Source: Parus major (taxonomy: Eukaryota > Chordata > Aves > Passeriformes > Paridae). Taken from it: a stretch of 64,000 nt of DNA. The stretch is from contig NC_031782.1 of assembly GCF_001522545.3 (NCBI RefSeq), positions 15,185,530-15,249,529 of the forward strand, given 5' to 3'. The notes beneath the pieces are model-generated. The model saw nothing but the letters and a program-made list of their open reading frames with translations, made no database searches and was not told where the DNA came from. Positions 12,559 to 22,512 of the stretch are shown here, one piece after another (position 1 is the stretch's first letter; each line of letters opens with the position of its first letter). The position numbers and the translations under genes are program-made.

Positions 12559-13929
12559 CAGTCTGGTTTGCTGGGGCACCTATGAGAATGTCTGAAAACA
12601 TTGATAAACAGCAGGATAAAAAACAGTCTTGTAATGAGAAGAGAAATACCACAGAGTCCTTCTTTGGTTGCAGTTGATATTTGTCACTAGGGGAACAAAA
12701 AGTAGACTAAAGTCTAGTAAGAGAAGGTGATTAAAGGCTTCCAAATCTGCATCTTCAGCCTTTGAGGAAATGAGTTCCATTCAATGGTTTCATTAAACCC
12801 AAAGCTGCTGGGTGGAGAAGGATTGATTTTCATGAAACTTTTGTGGTGTACACCACTAGGTCCAGGTTGCAAAGTCTGGTCTCAGGGGAGAAACAAGCCC
12901 AGAATACTGGGTAATATCTAGATTTCTCCTGTAAAGCAACACCCCCAGCTCAAATTCCTGCCTTGAGCTGGACTTGCAGGTCTGCCAGGTCCCAGAGTGT
13001 GCCTCAGCAGCTGATACTGTGGATATGTTCTGTTTTCTTTTCTTTTTACTAAGAAAAAACTCAAAGGTCTTGATTTTTATAATGGGCAGAAAATGAAGGA
13101 GTAGGGATAGAGGTCTGGGCAGCATCTTGCAGTTCTTGCCTAGATCTGTCTTTGAGGGAGGATTGTTGGTGTGGACACATGCAGACCTGTGTTACCTCTC
13201 TTCCCAAGAGCCCCAGGAGAACCCACAGGTAACAGGTGTCAGCCACAGCAACCTTTTGGTGCTCTGGCTGTTTTAGGCTTCTTAAAAGTCTAGGAATCAT
13301 GGCAAATACTCTGTCTTCCCCCACTTTCCTGTCTCCAGTAGATCACAGTACCAAAGAGTGAGTGCTTTGATAAGTCGTTGGAGATTGCAATAGAATCAGG
13401 ATAACTGCAGGCACCTCTGCTTTCAGTCAGAATTTATGTTTAAAGACAAGGAGCAGGATGGTTGAGTCGTACTGGAGAAGTGACCCAACCTGGCTGTGGC
13501 TGGAAAATTGAGAAGAGCATAAGGTTTGGTGGGGTGAGCATGGGGCTAACCCTGGGATGTGTGAGGCAGCAGGCAACAGGTTGGGGGGGGAAAAAAGCTA
13601 TTTTTAATACTCCAGCAGTATGCCAAGCTGTAAGTGAATTGTTCATTCAGGAAGTAGAGCTCAGATTGGGGTAGCAGACAAATGAAGTGAAGGTGTGTAG
13701 CCTGCCACAGGAATTCTGCATGTTCCAGGTGTAGGTGCAGGTCTGTGAGGCTGCTGGGCAGGAGCTCCTCTGTACCACAGCTCGTTAGAGCCCCACGCTG
13801 TCCCTGTGCTGCTCTCCCTGGTAATCAGGTGGTTGTCACTGGCACAACCTTTGTCCCTACCCCTAGAAATCCATTAGATTGCTCACTTCTAGGTAAATTA
13901 TACCAGCTGACTTTGAACTACTCAATATA
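12559..13929. other. Intergenic sequence, no gene seen
   Basis: Mixed composition, no CpG cluster, no domain-bearing frame and no recognised repeat. Confidence 0.5.
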
Positions 13930-14400
13930 AAACCGTCGTGGTATGCTTGCATGATAGTTATTTGATGTAAGACAACAATTTCTTGTGCTCTCTCTTTAGG
14001 AATTTGGGCTTTGAGTTTCACTGGGGTGTGTTGTACGTACCCAACTGCACAGGATCAGGCCCATCTCTGTTTTAAAATGTATTTCACATCTGCAATTAGA
14101 AATGTTCTAGGAAACAAATTAGAAGATCGAGTTGTCTGTCACAGGCTCAGATGATCATAGCGACTTGTGCTAAAGGCTCTGTCCTCGTAGAGACCTGCAC
14201 GGCTGCTTTGTGTAACTGCTGTCAGAGCTCTGGCGTTCTGGTAATAGTGTTTTTTAATAAATGTACTGAGTATACTCACCTTTAAATCCTGTTAGGTACC
14301 AATAATTATCGCTGGTATTCTGTACATTAGCTCTGTACTAGCATTCACATTGGACTAGGCTTAATAGCGTGAGTGTCAAAGATGACTTGAAAAAGGAAAA
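13930..14400. other. AT-rich non-coding block, possibly conserved
   Basis: The block is AT-rich but contains scattered CpG dinucleotides, lacks recognisable repeats and carries an AATAAA at 14256-14261. In texture it resembles the UTR-like sequence at the left end of the window more than the flanking intergenic DNA. No coding frame is credible. It may be a conserved enhancer or part of a long non-coding or extended 3'UTR transcript. Conservation itself cannot be seen from one sequence. Confidence 0.35.
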
Positions 14401-15189
14401 TTAATTTATACCCTTTTCGTGTGGTTCTACCCCATGTAGTGGGTGGTTTGTAGAAGTACCAGAAGTGCTACAACTGTCTTCCCCCTTTTTACTTGCTGTG
14501 ATTCTCTGCAGCAGGACATACAGATTTAAGTCTGTTTTTCCATCTTTTGGAGACACTGAGATATTATCATGGTGAGGTCCATGGACATACCCAGACAAGC
14601 TGGGCCCTCATGCAGAGATAAGGCATCTTTTCCATTTGTTTTTTTTTTTTCTTCTGCTGTCCATCCTCCAAGTTTTTGTTTGTTTGTTGTTTTTTTTTAA
14701 TGTAAAAAAGTTATTCCCTCATCTGTCGGTGCAACATCCTCTAGGATATTTGTGGTCTTCCAGGAAAGGTAGACAGGACTGGAATAACTAATGCCAAAAA
14801 TTGCCCATGGCAAGGGAGGGAAATCCTTGTTTTCAAGGCAAACCCCATCCAGACTTTTTTTCAGCACACCACAAGGGTATAAATCCCTACTTTTTCTTTT
14901 CCAGGTGATCTTTAAGGCCAAATAGCAGAGGGCAGGGTTTTGCCCTCCAGCGGGGTTCCGGTGCCGTGCGGCCTCCGCGCTGTCCCACAGGCCTGAGCCC
15001 CGGCACCCCGGCGTTTAGGGAGCTCCGTGGGGTTGGCTTTCACCGTGTCCTCAATTTGGATCCCCAGGGCAAAAAAATTAGGACTTTCTCAGTTAAAGAA
15101 AAAACCAAAAGTGAAGCAAAATCTCTGGAGAGTTGTGTTTCCCCACAGCAGTGACGGCCCCTCAGCACCCACTTCTGTTCAGCCAGGAC
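14401..15189. other. Non-coding sequence with a small GC-rich patch
   Basis: Contains T-rich runs at 14638-14650 and 14690-14698, and a short CpG-rich patch at about 14945-15035. No coding frame or recognised repeat is visible. Confidence 0.45.
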
Positions 15190-15490
15190 CCCCGGGTCAG
15201 TCCTGCTGGGTTTTTAGCCATCTTGACCTCATGTTTGCAAATATTATTGGTAATATAATGCTCTATGTACAAATGTCTGTGTGGCTCATGTGTATGTTTC
15301 TGTGGTCCAAGTCAGCCACAGACTTCTGGAATTTCATTGTACTTTGGTTAAATGTTGGACTTTTAACTCTTCTACTGTATGGCTTCTTGATTTCTCTTGT
15401 CCAATGTGGACCAACTCTATTTTTGGAAATAAATAAGCATGTAAATAAAATGAATGGGTTTATGCCACTTAAAAGAAAATGCTTTATTTA
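15190..15490 (+). other. AT-rich block ending in tandem poly(A) signals
   Basis: Unique, AT-rich sequence with two AATAAA motifs on the + strand (15428-15433 and 15444-15449) and a Pumilio-type TGTAAATA at 15440-15447 overlapping the second. An AATAAA lies on the opposite strand at 15483-15488. This is the texture of a 3'UTR end, perhaps of two convergent transcripts. No coding frame of interest is present. Confidence 0.35.
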
Positions 15491-15516
15491 AAATATACAC
15501 TCAGTCTTGTATATTT

Positions 15517-15577
15517 TATGGTATCTCAGGGAGCAGCCGGGGCTCAGGCCTCAGCAGCCTTGTGCTGAGATACCATA
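15517..15577. other. Perfect 13-bp inverted repeat with 35-base loop
   Basis: The left arm at 15517-15529 (TATGGTATCTCAG) is exactly complementary to the right arm at 15565-15577. A GC-rich 35-base loop separates them. The transcript of either strand could fold into a hairpin. It may be a structured RNA element or the remnant of a small inverted-repeat transposon. Confidence 0.7.
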
Positions 15578-15857
15578 TTATGTACAAATTCACTTCCAAG
15601 TGCTTTTGGAAGCAGACTTCCCATGTCCTGAGCCAAGCCCCTGTAGGACCAGCCTTGCAGAGGAGGGAGGGGGGAATCCAGAAACACATAGTTTAAGGGG
15701 AGTAAAGAAAACAAACTCGATTTTCCTCTCAACACAAGGCTTCTGGTTTGAGGTGTCCAGGTGCCAGAGACACTGCCAGGTGCAGGGATGCCATGGGTCG
15801 GTTCTCAGCTCCTGCCTGGGAGCACTCGGAGATCAGGAGCACGATGACATCTCTTTT

Positions 15858-15893
15858 TTTATTATTTTTTTTTAATATTTTTTTTTTTAATTC
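15858..15893. repeat. T-rich low-complexity tract
   Basis: Runs of T interrupted by single A or AATA, directly left of the inverted repeat at 15899-15976. Confidence 0.8.
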
Positions 15894-15898
15894 TCCAT

Positions 15899-15976
15899 AT
15901 AAACCAATATTTACCAGTAATCCTGTGTTTCTGTTTTTGTTTTTTGGCAGACTTTTACCAGTAAATATCGGTTTAT
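15899..15976. other. 22-bp imperfect inverted repeat with 34-base loop
   Basis: The left arm (15899-15920) and right arm (15955-15976) pair over 22 positions with three mismatches. Each arm also contains TTACCAGTAA. The loop is T-rich. The element would fold into a precursor-microRNA-sized hairpin on either strand. I do not recognise a named microRNA or transposon in it. Confidence 0.65.
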
Positions 15977-17289
15977 TCCTGAAACCAGAAGCCCTAAACA
16001 TACCTTTGTTTATAAGGTCAGTTGGCATTTTGTCTCTCTCATTCCCCACTCCCCCCCAGTACAACCCAGCAGGTGGTTGAAAGGTACCGAGTTCTCTTTC
16101 TAGTTTTCCTGCTCTGCACCTCTGGGAACTGGAGCCTGCAGGACCTAGAGCCTTCTGTTGGTAATGTAGATCCGAGTTTACAAATTATTCTTTTACCATT
16201 TTAAATCCTGCTTTTAAGGACAGAGGTGTTCCTGCCTGCCCACCACGGGAACTGGTAGAAACCCCTAAATTGTTCCTCCTCTCCGAAGCCTGCGGGTAGG
16301 TCTCTCACTAGCATCTTCAGGCTTGGGGCTGAGAAAATAATTTATCCCAAAATATACACGAAAAACTGCCATTTCTGGTTTACTGGGAGCAGGACTGGGG
16401 GAGGGAAGGGAGGGAAAGGAGTTTGAAACTTACTTTTCTCCCCCTTTTTTTCTAGAAAGCAAATGTGACATGGGGAGGAGGGAGAGAATGTGAACGTGGC
16501 CCTTCCTAAACTCATTGTAAACTCCTCCTCCGAGGCTGGGGAAAAGGGCAAGTGAAAGATCTGATCCTTAAAAGGACATCACTGGGTGTCTGAGACCCCA
16601 AAAGCAGCTGGCAATTTTTAAGGACTCAAATTGCTTTTGGTTTATCCCAAGAAAAATTGACTTGGGAGTGTTGAAGTCTCCTTTTTCCCCACAAGTATTT
16701 GCCACCTAAACACTGCACGTTTTGTTAATACCCCAGAAAACAAAGAACCTGATGAGGGATAGAAAATCAGTTGACTGCACGGTCCCATCCAATTTTTTTC
16801 TCCCAAGCAAGCAAAATGCACAAAAAAAAAACCCCCCAAAAAAAAACCAAAGCCCATCCCTGACCCTCCCTCCCAAAAAAAAAAAAACCTAAAAAAGCAA
16901 GTCAAAGAGGATCTGAAATGGCCAGTCTGGTTTTGTCATACATGGTTGACAAGGGTGTTTTTGGCATAGCTGCAGCCCAACTATGTCCCTTTAAGGAGCA
17001 CCGTGGCTCGATTCCTCCTCACCAACCCCGAGCTGAGGGTTTTGCTGTTCCTGAGAGCAGATCGAAGCTCCTGCAGCCTTAGATGGAGTCCAGAATGAGG
17101 GGAGCCCTTCCAGCTGTGCACTTTGAGCTGAAAACTACCTTTCCTCCCCTTTTGCAGCCTGGGTGGTTCTGATTGCTGGCAGTTCTGTAATACAACCTTA
17201 ATCTGAGCAGTTGAGGCTGGTCCTACCTTATCTTCAGACGTCTTGCGGAGGACTCCTGTTACCAGTTTGGTACTCAAAAGCTACACCCC
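15977..17289. other. Non-coding sequence, no gene seen
   Basis: Mixed composition with A/C low-complexity tracts at about 16819-16890. Frames are short and have no recognisable domains. Confidence 0.5.
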
Positions 17290-19110
17290 ACCATCAGAAG
17301 TCACTTTTTGTTTTTTCCAAAGGCAGTGATAGCTCACCCTCTCTAGCTCTAATGGAAAACCTGATAATTGCAATGCAACTTTCTAATAAATTGTTCATAT
17401 ATTCATAATTCCGTTGCAATCCCAAATTGGAGAAGAGATCTGTTATAAGGTATATATTAGTCTAGATTTTTCTTATTGTAAATACTGTAATTTTATAATA
17501 CTGTCAATATTTTATTAACTTAGAAATATTTAACAGAGTTTAATCTATGGTAGTTGATTTATTTATAGGTTTATGTTGCAGCCAATTACATTCTAATGTA
17601 AGATTAACTTTCAGCATGTAAACTTTGAGTGAATATATCTTTGGAAAGATTAAGAGAGAAAAATCTCGCTCTTAATCTGTAGTATTTATCCCCAATTCCC
17701 AGTTGGGAATTATTTAACGAAATATTAGGAGGTTTTGAGAGCTCATGAATCTAATAATTGCAGTTGGATTTGAAAACTTGAATTTTGAGATGTACTTGGC
17801 TCTTTGACCCTGTGAAAAAGTTCGTTTCAGTACCTGACCTCTCTAGCACAGAAGTCTTTATTTTGAGCAAAGGGACACTGTCAGATCAATTTCAGTTTCT
17901 TGCTTTTTGGGGGGGAAACAGAAAGCTCAGAATGCGGCCCTGTGGTATGGGTGTTAATTCCTCTTGGATCACAAGGGGAACAGCTCCTCTCCCGAGGCTT
18001 TGGGTCCCTGGCCAGAGCAGCTTCACCTGGGCAGGGGCGGAACTCTGCAGCTGCAGCTCGGGGAGATGGGCAAAAGTGCACAAATCTCCAACTTTTGACC
18101 GTTTTTGACCAAAGCCTTTGCTTTTTAAGAATTGAAATCTCTCTCTCTCTTTTCACCTGATGGTGTCCCTTTAGCATCATAAAGATGTTCATGTTCTCTG
18201 AAAACCATGAGAAGTGATTTTCTTTTCAAGGCAGGGGAGAATTGGTCTGTCATGTGTTTGCAACGCAACTTGCATAAAAATACCAAAAATATCTTGAGGG
18301 TTTTCACAGGCGTTGGTATTTTTTGAGTGTAAAAGTTAATCTTGATTAGAGATGTGCCAATCTTTACTGCTTTCCTGTAGTGTTGTTACACTTAGGCATT
18401 TCAGTTCACTTACAAATATATACTGTAACAGTATACTTTGTACAGATTTATTTAAAATTTATTTGAAAACTGAAATAAAGTAGGCAGAAAATAAAGATAT
18501 TTATTTTTCATTTGACTATGTAAGAAGGTATCATTCTTTTGGTTTTAGTGCACTGGTGTACCAAGCCTCAGAACCACTGCTTTCTCCAGCTCATAGGATG
18601 CTTTTCCAGACTGTGGATACGTGTATGTGTACTGCTGTGTTGATAAGTAAATGCCAACGATGGAGTTCGTTGCTTTTATACATCCCAAAGAGAAGTTCTC
18701 CACCGTTCACTGTCTGTTTTCTGACCGAAAAGGCGTGTGTTTGTGAACAGTGTTCACGCCAGCTCTGCCATCCCACCCTCACATCAGCTCACACCAATGC
18801 CAGGATGGGAGGAGTTGCCTGCGTACCTTCCCCAAAACACCCTGGGCCACAGTGGCATCGTCAGGGAGCAGTTCAAACCTGTGTCCTTTGGGCTTTGTGT
18901 AAAGCAAATGCAGAACAAGAAAAATCAAGATGTTAAATCCATTAGAAAACCAATTCCTTATTGTACAGTAGTATGGAGATCTCTAGTCAACCTGCCATTA
19001 ATAATAGATTCTTATTTTTTGAATGATCTATTTAAAAGAACAGCAAGCATTGTATTTGCTAGTAAATCTGAAGTGTTTACATGGAATTACTAAATAAATT
19101 ATTTGATCTA
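17290..19110 (+). other. AT-rich, UTR-like block with several poly(A) signals
   Basis: The block is largely AT-rich and repeat-poor, with AU-rich-element-like ATTTATTTAT runs near 17550, a Pumilio-type TGTAAATA near 17479, and AATAAA motifs at 18474-18479, 18490-18495 and 19093-19098. Small perfect inverted repeats occur at 17647-17678, 17694-17711 and about 18420-18436. After 19110 the sequence changes to ordinary GC-richer intergenic DNA. This looks like the terminal part of a transcript on the + strand, for example a far-distal UTR or an IGIP-like or non-coding transcript, but no coding frame was found. Transcription is inferred only. Confidence 0.4.
18474..18495 (+). terminator. Paired poly(A) signals
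   Basis: Two AATAAA motifs 16 bases apart in an AT-rich setting, a common arrangement at vertebrate 3' ends. There is no independent proof of use. Confidence 0.35.
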
Positions 19111-22100
19111 AGATGGCTCTTATCAGTGCTGATTTTTAATAATGGAAATTCGGTTTGGCAGCTGCTTTTTTAGTTCGTGCTGTTCTTTAAAATCTTCCAA
19201 AGCAGGTTTTGGTTTTTTTTTTCACTGCCTCCTTGTGGTTCAAATTCGGTTCTGAGGAAGAGGCAAACCATGTCTCTCCCTGCAAGGCCTGACAGGAGTG
19301 CTAGCTCACGTTTTCCAACCCCTTCCACAAGGCTTTCCCTTCACATCCCAAACACCTGAGCTGGAGCAGGATGCTCTGAGCCCTGCAGCACTCACAGCTG
19401 CCCACGGTTCTCACCAGGCTGAGGCCTGGGGCCTGGAGACACAGGATGGGGTTTTTTAGCAGAAAGGGATAGAGGTAGAATAGGGGATAGAAGCAGAACA
19501 TCCTCCTGTGAGGTAATGAGTTGTCACACTCAGTTCCAGCTTGGTCCTGCTTCCTGCTGTTCCAAGGCTGCTGGAACACCCTGTGCTCCCGGTCCTGTCC
19601 CCTGCTCAGTCACCAGAGGCGGACGCAGATGAGGGCTTTGGATCATCAGCAAGGCCAAAGGCAAATCCAGGGGTTCTCACCCCTTCCCAGCCCCAAGGGC
19701 CGCTCTCTGATGTGGGAGAGCTGGCTGTGCAGCCCCCAAAGCTCCCTGGAGCTCCGGCGGTGGAGGATGGGGCAGATGCTGCCCTGCCTTGGCGCTCCCG
19801 CCCAGGGTGACTGCAGGTGGAGAAGGGCAGCAGGGAGATGCTGGATACAGAAATCCCCGTACCAGGAGCAGCAGAGGAGCAGGCAGGCATTGCAAATGCC
19901 GAGTCTGGCCACACCGTGTCCCCCTCTAAGCGCTGCAGACGCTGTTTTTTCTGCCAGGCACTGAAACCTGGGGAAAATGAAACTATCAATAATGCACCTG
20001 TCCCCGCACTCGGCGCTCCCAGGCTGGCGCGGACGAGCGCTGAGTCACCCCATGTTTAATTCAACGCTCTCAGCGCCACAGCCCTGGCTACAAACCCATC
20101 CAGTGCTTACATTGTGCACTCGCTGAAATTTTTGTTGGACATGGATTTCACGCTTCATGTTCAGGGCAGGATTCCCGTCCCACCCCACGCTCGCTCTGCT
20201 GGCTGGGGAGGGGTGAGCCCAGACCCTGCTCCATGTACATGGACAGTGTCTCCCCCAGCCTTCCCCTGGCCCTTCCCTCTCCTCTTTCCCTCGCTGGTTT
20301 GGAAAGGTTTGAGATATCCATCCCTGGGCCCTGCAGCACCACCCCAGCTCTCCCTGGGCCTTTCACTGCAGAGGCTCAGCCATTAGACCACGCTGGAAAT
20401 TATTCTGCTCTCACTTACTCCTCTGAATAGCGGATTTACACACATCTCTATCTCCTTGGTGAGCTAGCCCATAGTTATGAGCAGTACATTCCTAGAAATT
20501 TGCTTTCTACTTTGGGGGGAATTGAGCACACTGTCGAAATGGCTCCATTTGTCTGAGTAACATCAGGAAACTTATCTGGGCCAGATGCCTCTCCAAGCTG
20601 ATACCCACTGGCCAATGGTTGGTGCTTGAGAAGCAGGAAACAGCTGCTCTACACCTTGCCAAGCCATGAAAGGCCCTTATTTTGGAAGAAAATACTTCCT
20701 CTTTAGTTTAATCTCCCACTAGCACACAGGAACGACCCTCAGCATTGATCTCACTGCCTCTCATGTCTCCACTGCTCATTTTAATGCTTAAAGCAAAAAC
20801 TGAACTGAAATGTCAGACAAAAACTCTGGTCACAAAGTTTTGGGGTTAGTGATTGCTCCAATTTGTTTGTAGTGGATGGGGCAATGCTCCAATGACTCAG
20901 ATATGGAGCATCCTGAGCTAGCCCTGCCTCACAGGATGGCTCCCAACCAAAGCAATTCCTTCCATGCTGGTTTGGTTGGCATTGCAGACAACCTGCAACT
21001 TTTCTGGGAATTGGCTGAAGTAGGTTATTCAAGATAAAAGGAAATTCCCCAGGGTGGCATTCCTGAACTAGGGATACAGAGAAAGTGTTTTTGCTGCTTC
21101 CACCACTGCTGCTCACATGGAGAAGTGACTCAAAAGCCAACTGGTAGCTGCCCAATCCTTCCCAGTCCTGCCATGCAGGTGTTGGGAATAAAGACTGCTC
21201 TGGATTTCCAGGAATGCATATTTGCAGTGAAGAGGCATAGACATGAACTTGTTCCATCTCCTAAGAGCTTCCCTTTCAACCCAGCAGAGCATGGGAACTG
21301 TGAAAGGAATACTTGAATTATTTTGTCCTGGATTTGTTTCTCCAAGTCTAAAATATGGATGTTCTGAAAGTGGGGAATTTTATAACATATCCAACATCCA
21401 AGTTGGCCTGGCAATCAAAAGCCGAGGCAAGGCCAGAGGGTGATTGCTGCTGCCAGGCAAGGAGGAAGGCAGAGTGACTCTTGGGGAGCCTTTGCTCTGC
21501 AGCCCTGGGCAAGCTGGGGCACAGGAGGGGCCGGCTGCTCCAGAGCCTTCGGCAGCAGCTGCCTGTCCCCGGGCTGCCGTCAGGCACGGACTGCTGGGGA
21601 AGCTGTCTCCATGAGGCAGCCAAAGCTTGGTGCCAAGGATGCCTGGAAGAGCTTGACCCTGACAAGGATGCCCTGGGAGAGCTGTAAACACAGTGGGAAA
21701 ACAGAGGGGACTGGTTTTGAGCAGCAGAACCCAGCTCAGCCCTGCTGACCCTACAACAGACGCTTGCTTCCCTGCGCTTCCCTCTGCTCTTCCTCGCAGA
21801 AGGGTCTCCCTGAGCCAGCCTGCATCCATTGCAGCCAGAGCAAACATTCCCAGGACTGACCAGAAAGACTGAACTGTACTAAAACTGGAAGCAGGAGGTG
21901 CCCAAAGTGCCTCTCCGTGCCCTGCCATGTGAGACAGACAAGTAACAAGGGCTGTAACATCCAGCACAGCTCACAGCCCACAAGGATTCCCAGCTGAGGC
22001 CGTTCATCTTAGTCACGGAATGAACCTGCAGTGTATCTCCCAGGAATGGCCATGGAAAAACACCTTGCCACGCTTTGCATGCTGCACTGAGGGGTGGAAT

Positions 22101-22359
22101 GACATCCTGACCATCACAAGGGCAGTCAATGGCCCAATGTAGCACTGGGCTCCCATAAACACAGGAGGAGCTGCTCCAGCCCAGAGTGAGCAATTCCTGC
22201 TCTTTGAGGGTCCCTAAAGCTTTTTTGAGTGAGGGAAGTCAGATGTTCCCCCACCAGCTGGTGATGCACCCCCTCACTTTGCCCATCAGTGAATCTAGCC
22301 CTACATGATCCTAAGCAGCTGAAAGATCCTGTTGCTCCTCAAAAAAAATAACTTCTAGC
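19111..22359. other. Intergenic sequence, no gene seen
   Basis: GC-moderate sequence with many overlapping short frames on both strands and none with a recognisable domain. No CpG island, no splice-flanked exon, no identified repeat. Confidence 0.5.
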
Positions 22360-22364
22360 AACAA

Positions 22365-22512
22365 TAGAGCAGTTGTGGCTGCCCAGTACCTGGGAGTGTT
22401 CCAGGCCAGGTTGGATGGGGCTTGGAGCAGCCTGGTCTAGAGAAAGATGTCCCTGCCATGAGCAAGATGAGTTTAAGGTCCCTTCCAAACCCAAACCATT
22501 CCTTGATCCCAT
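22365..22512 (+). mobile_element. CR1 LINE 3'UTR fragment
   Basis: The sequence matches the familiar CR1 3' region on the sense strand: a GGATGGGGCTTGGAGCAGCC core, a GGAAGRTGTCCCTGCC-like stretch, and a CCAAACCATTC end. It is heavily 5'-truncated and the terminal octamer repeat is degraded. Confidence 0.75.

Noticed and set aside
15027..15491. 154-codon plus-strand frame with hydrophobic stretches
   Set aside because: It crosses an AT-rich block whose Leu/Phe/Trp-rich translation simply reflects T-rich DNA, and it ends in poly(A)-signal sequence. It does not resemble IGIP or any family I know.
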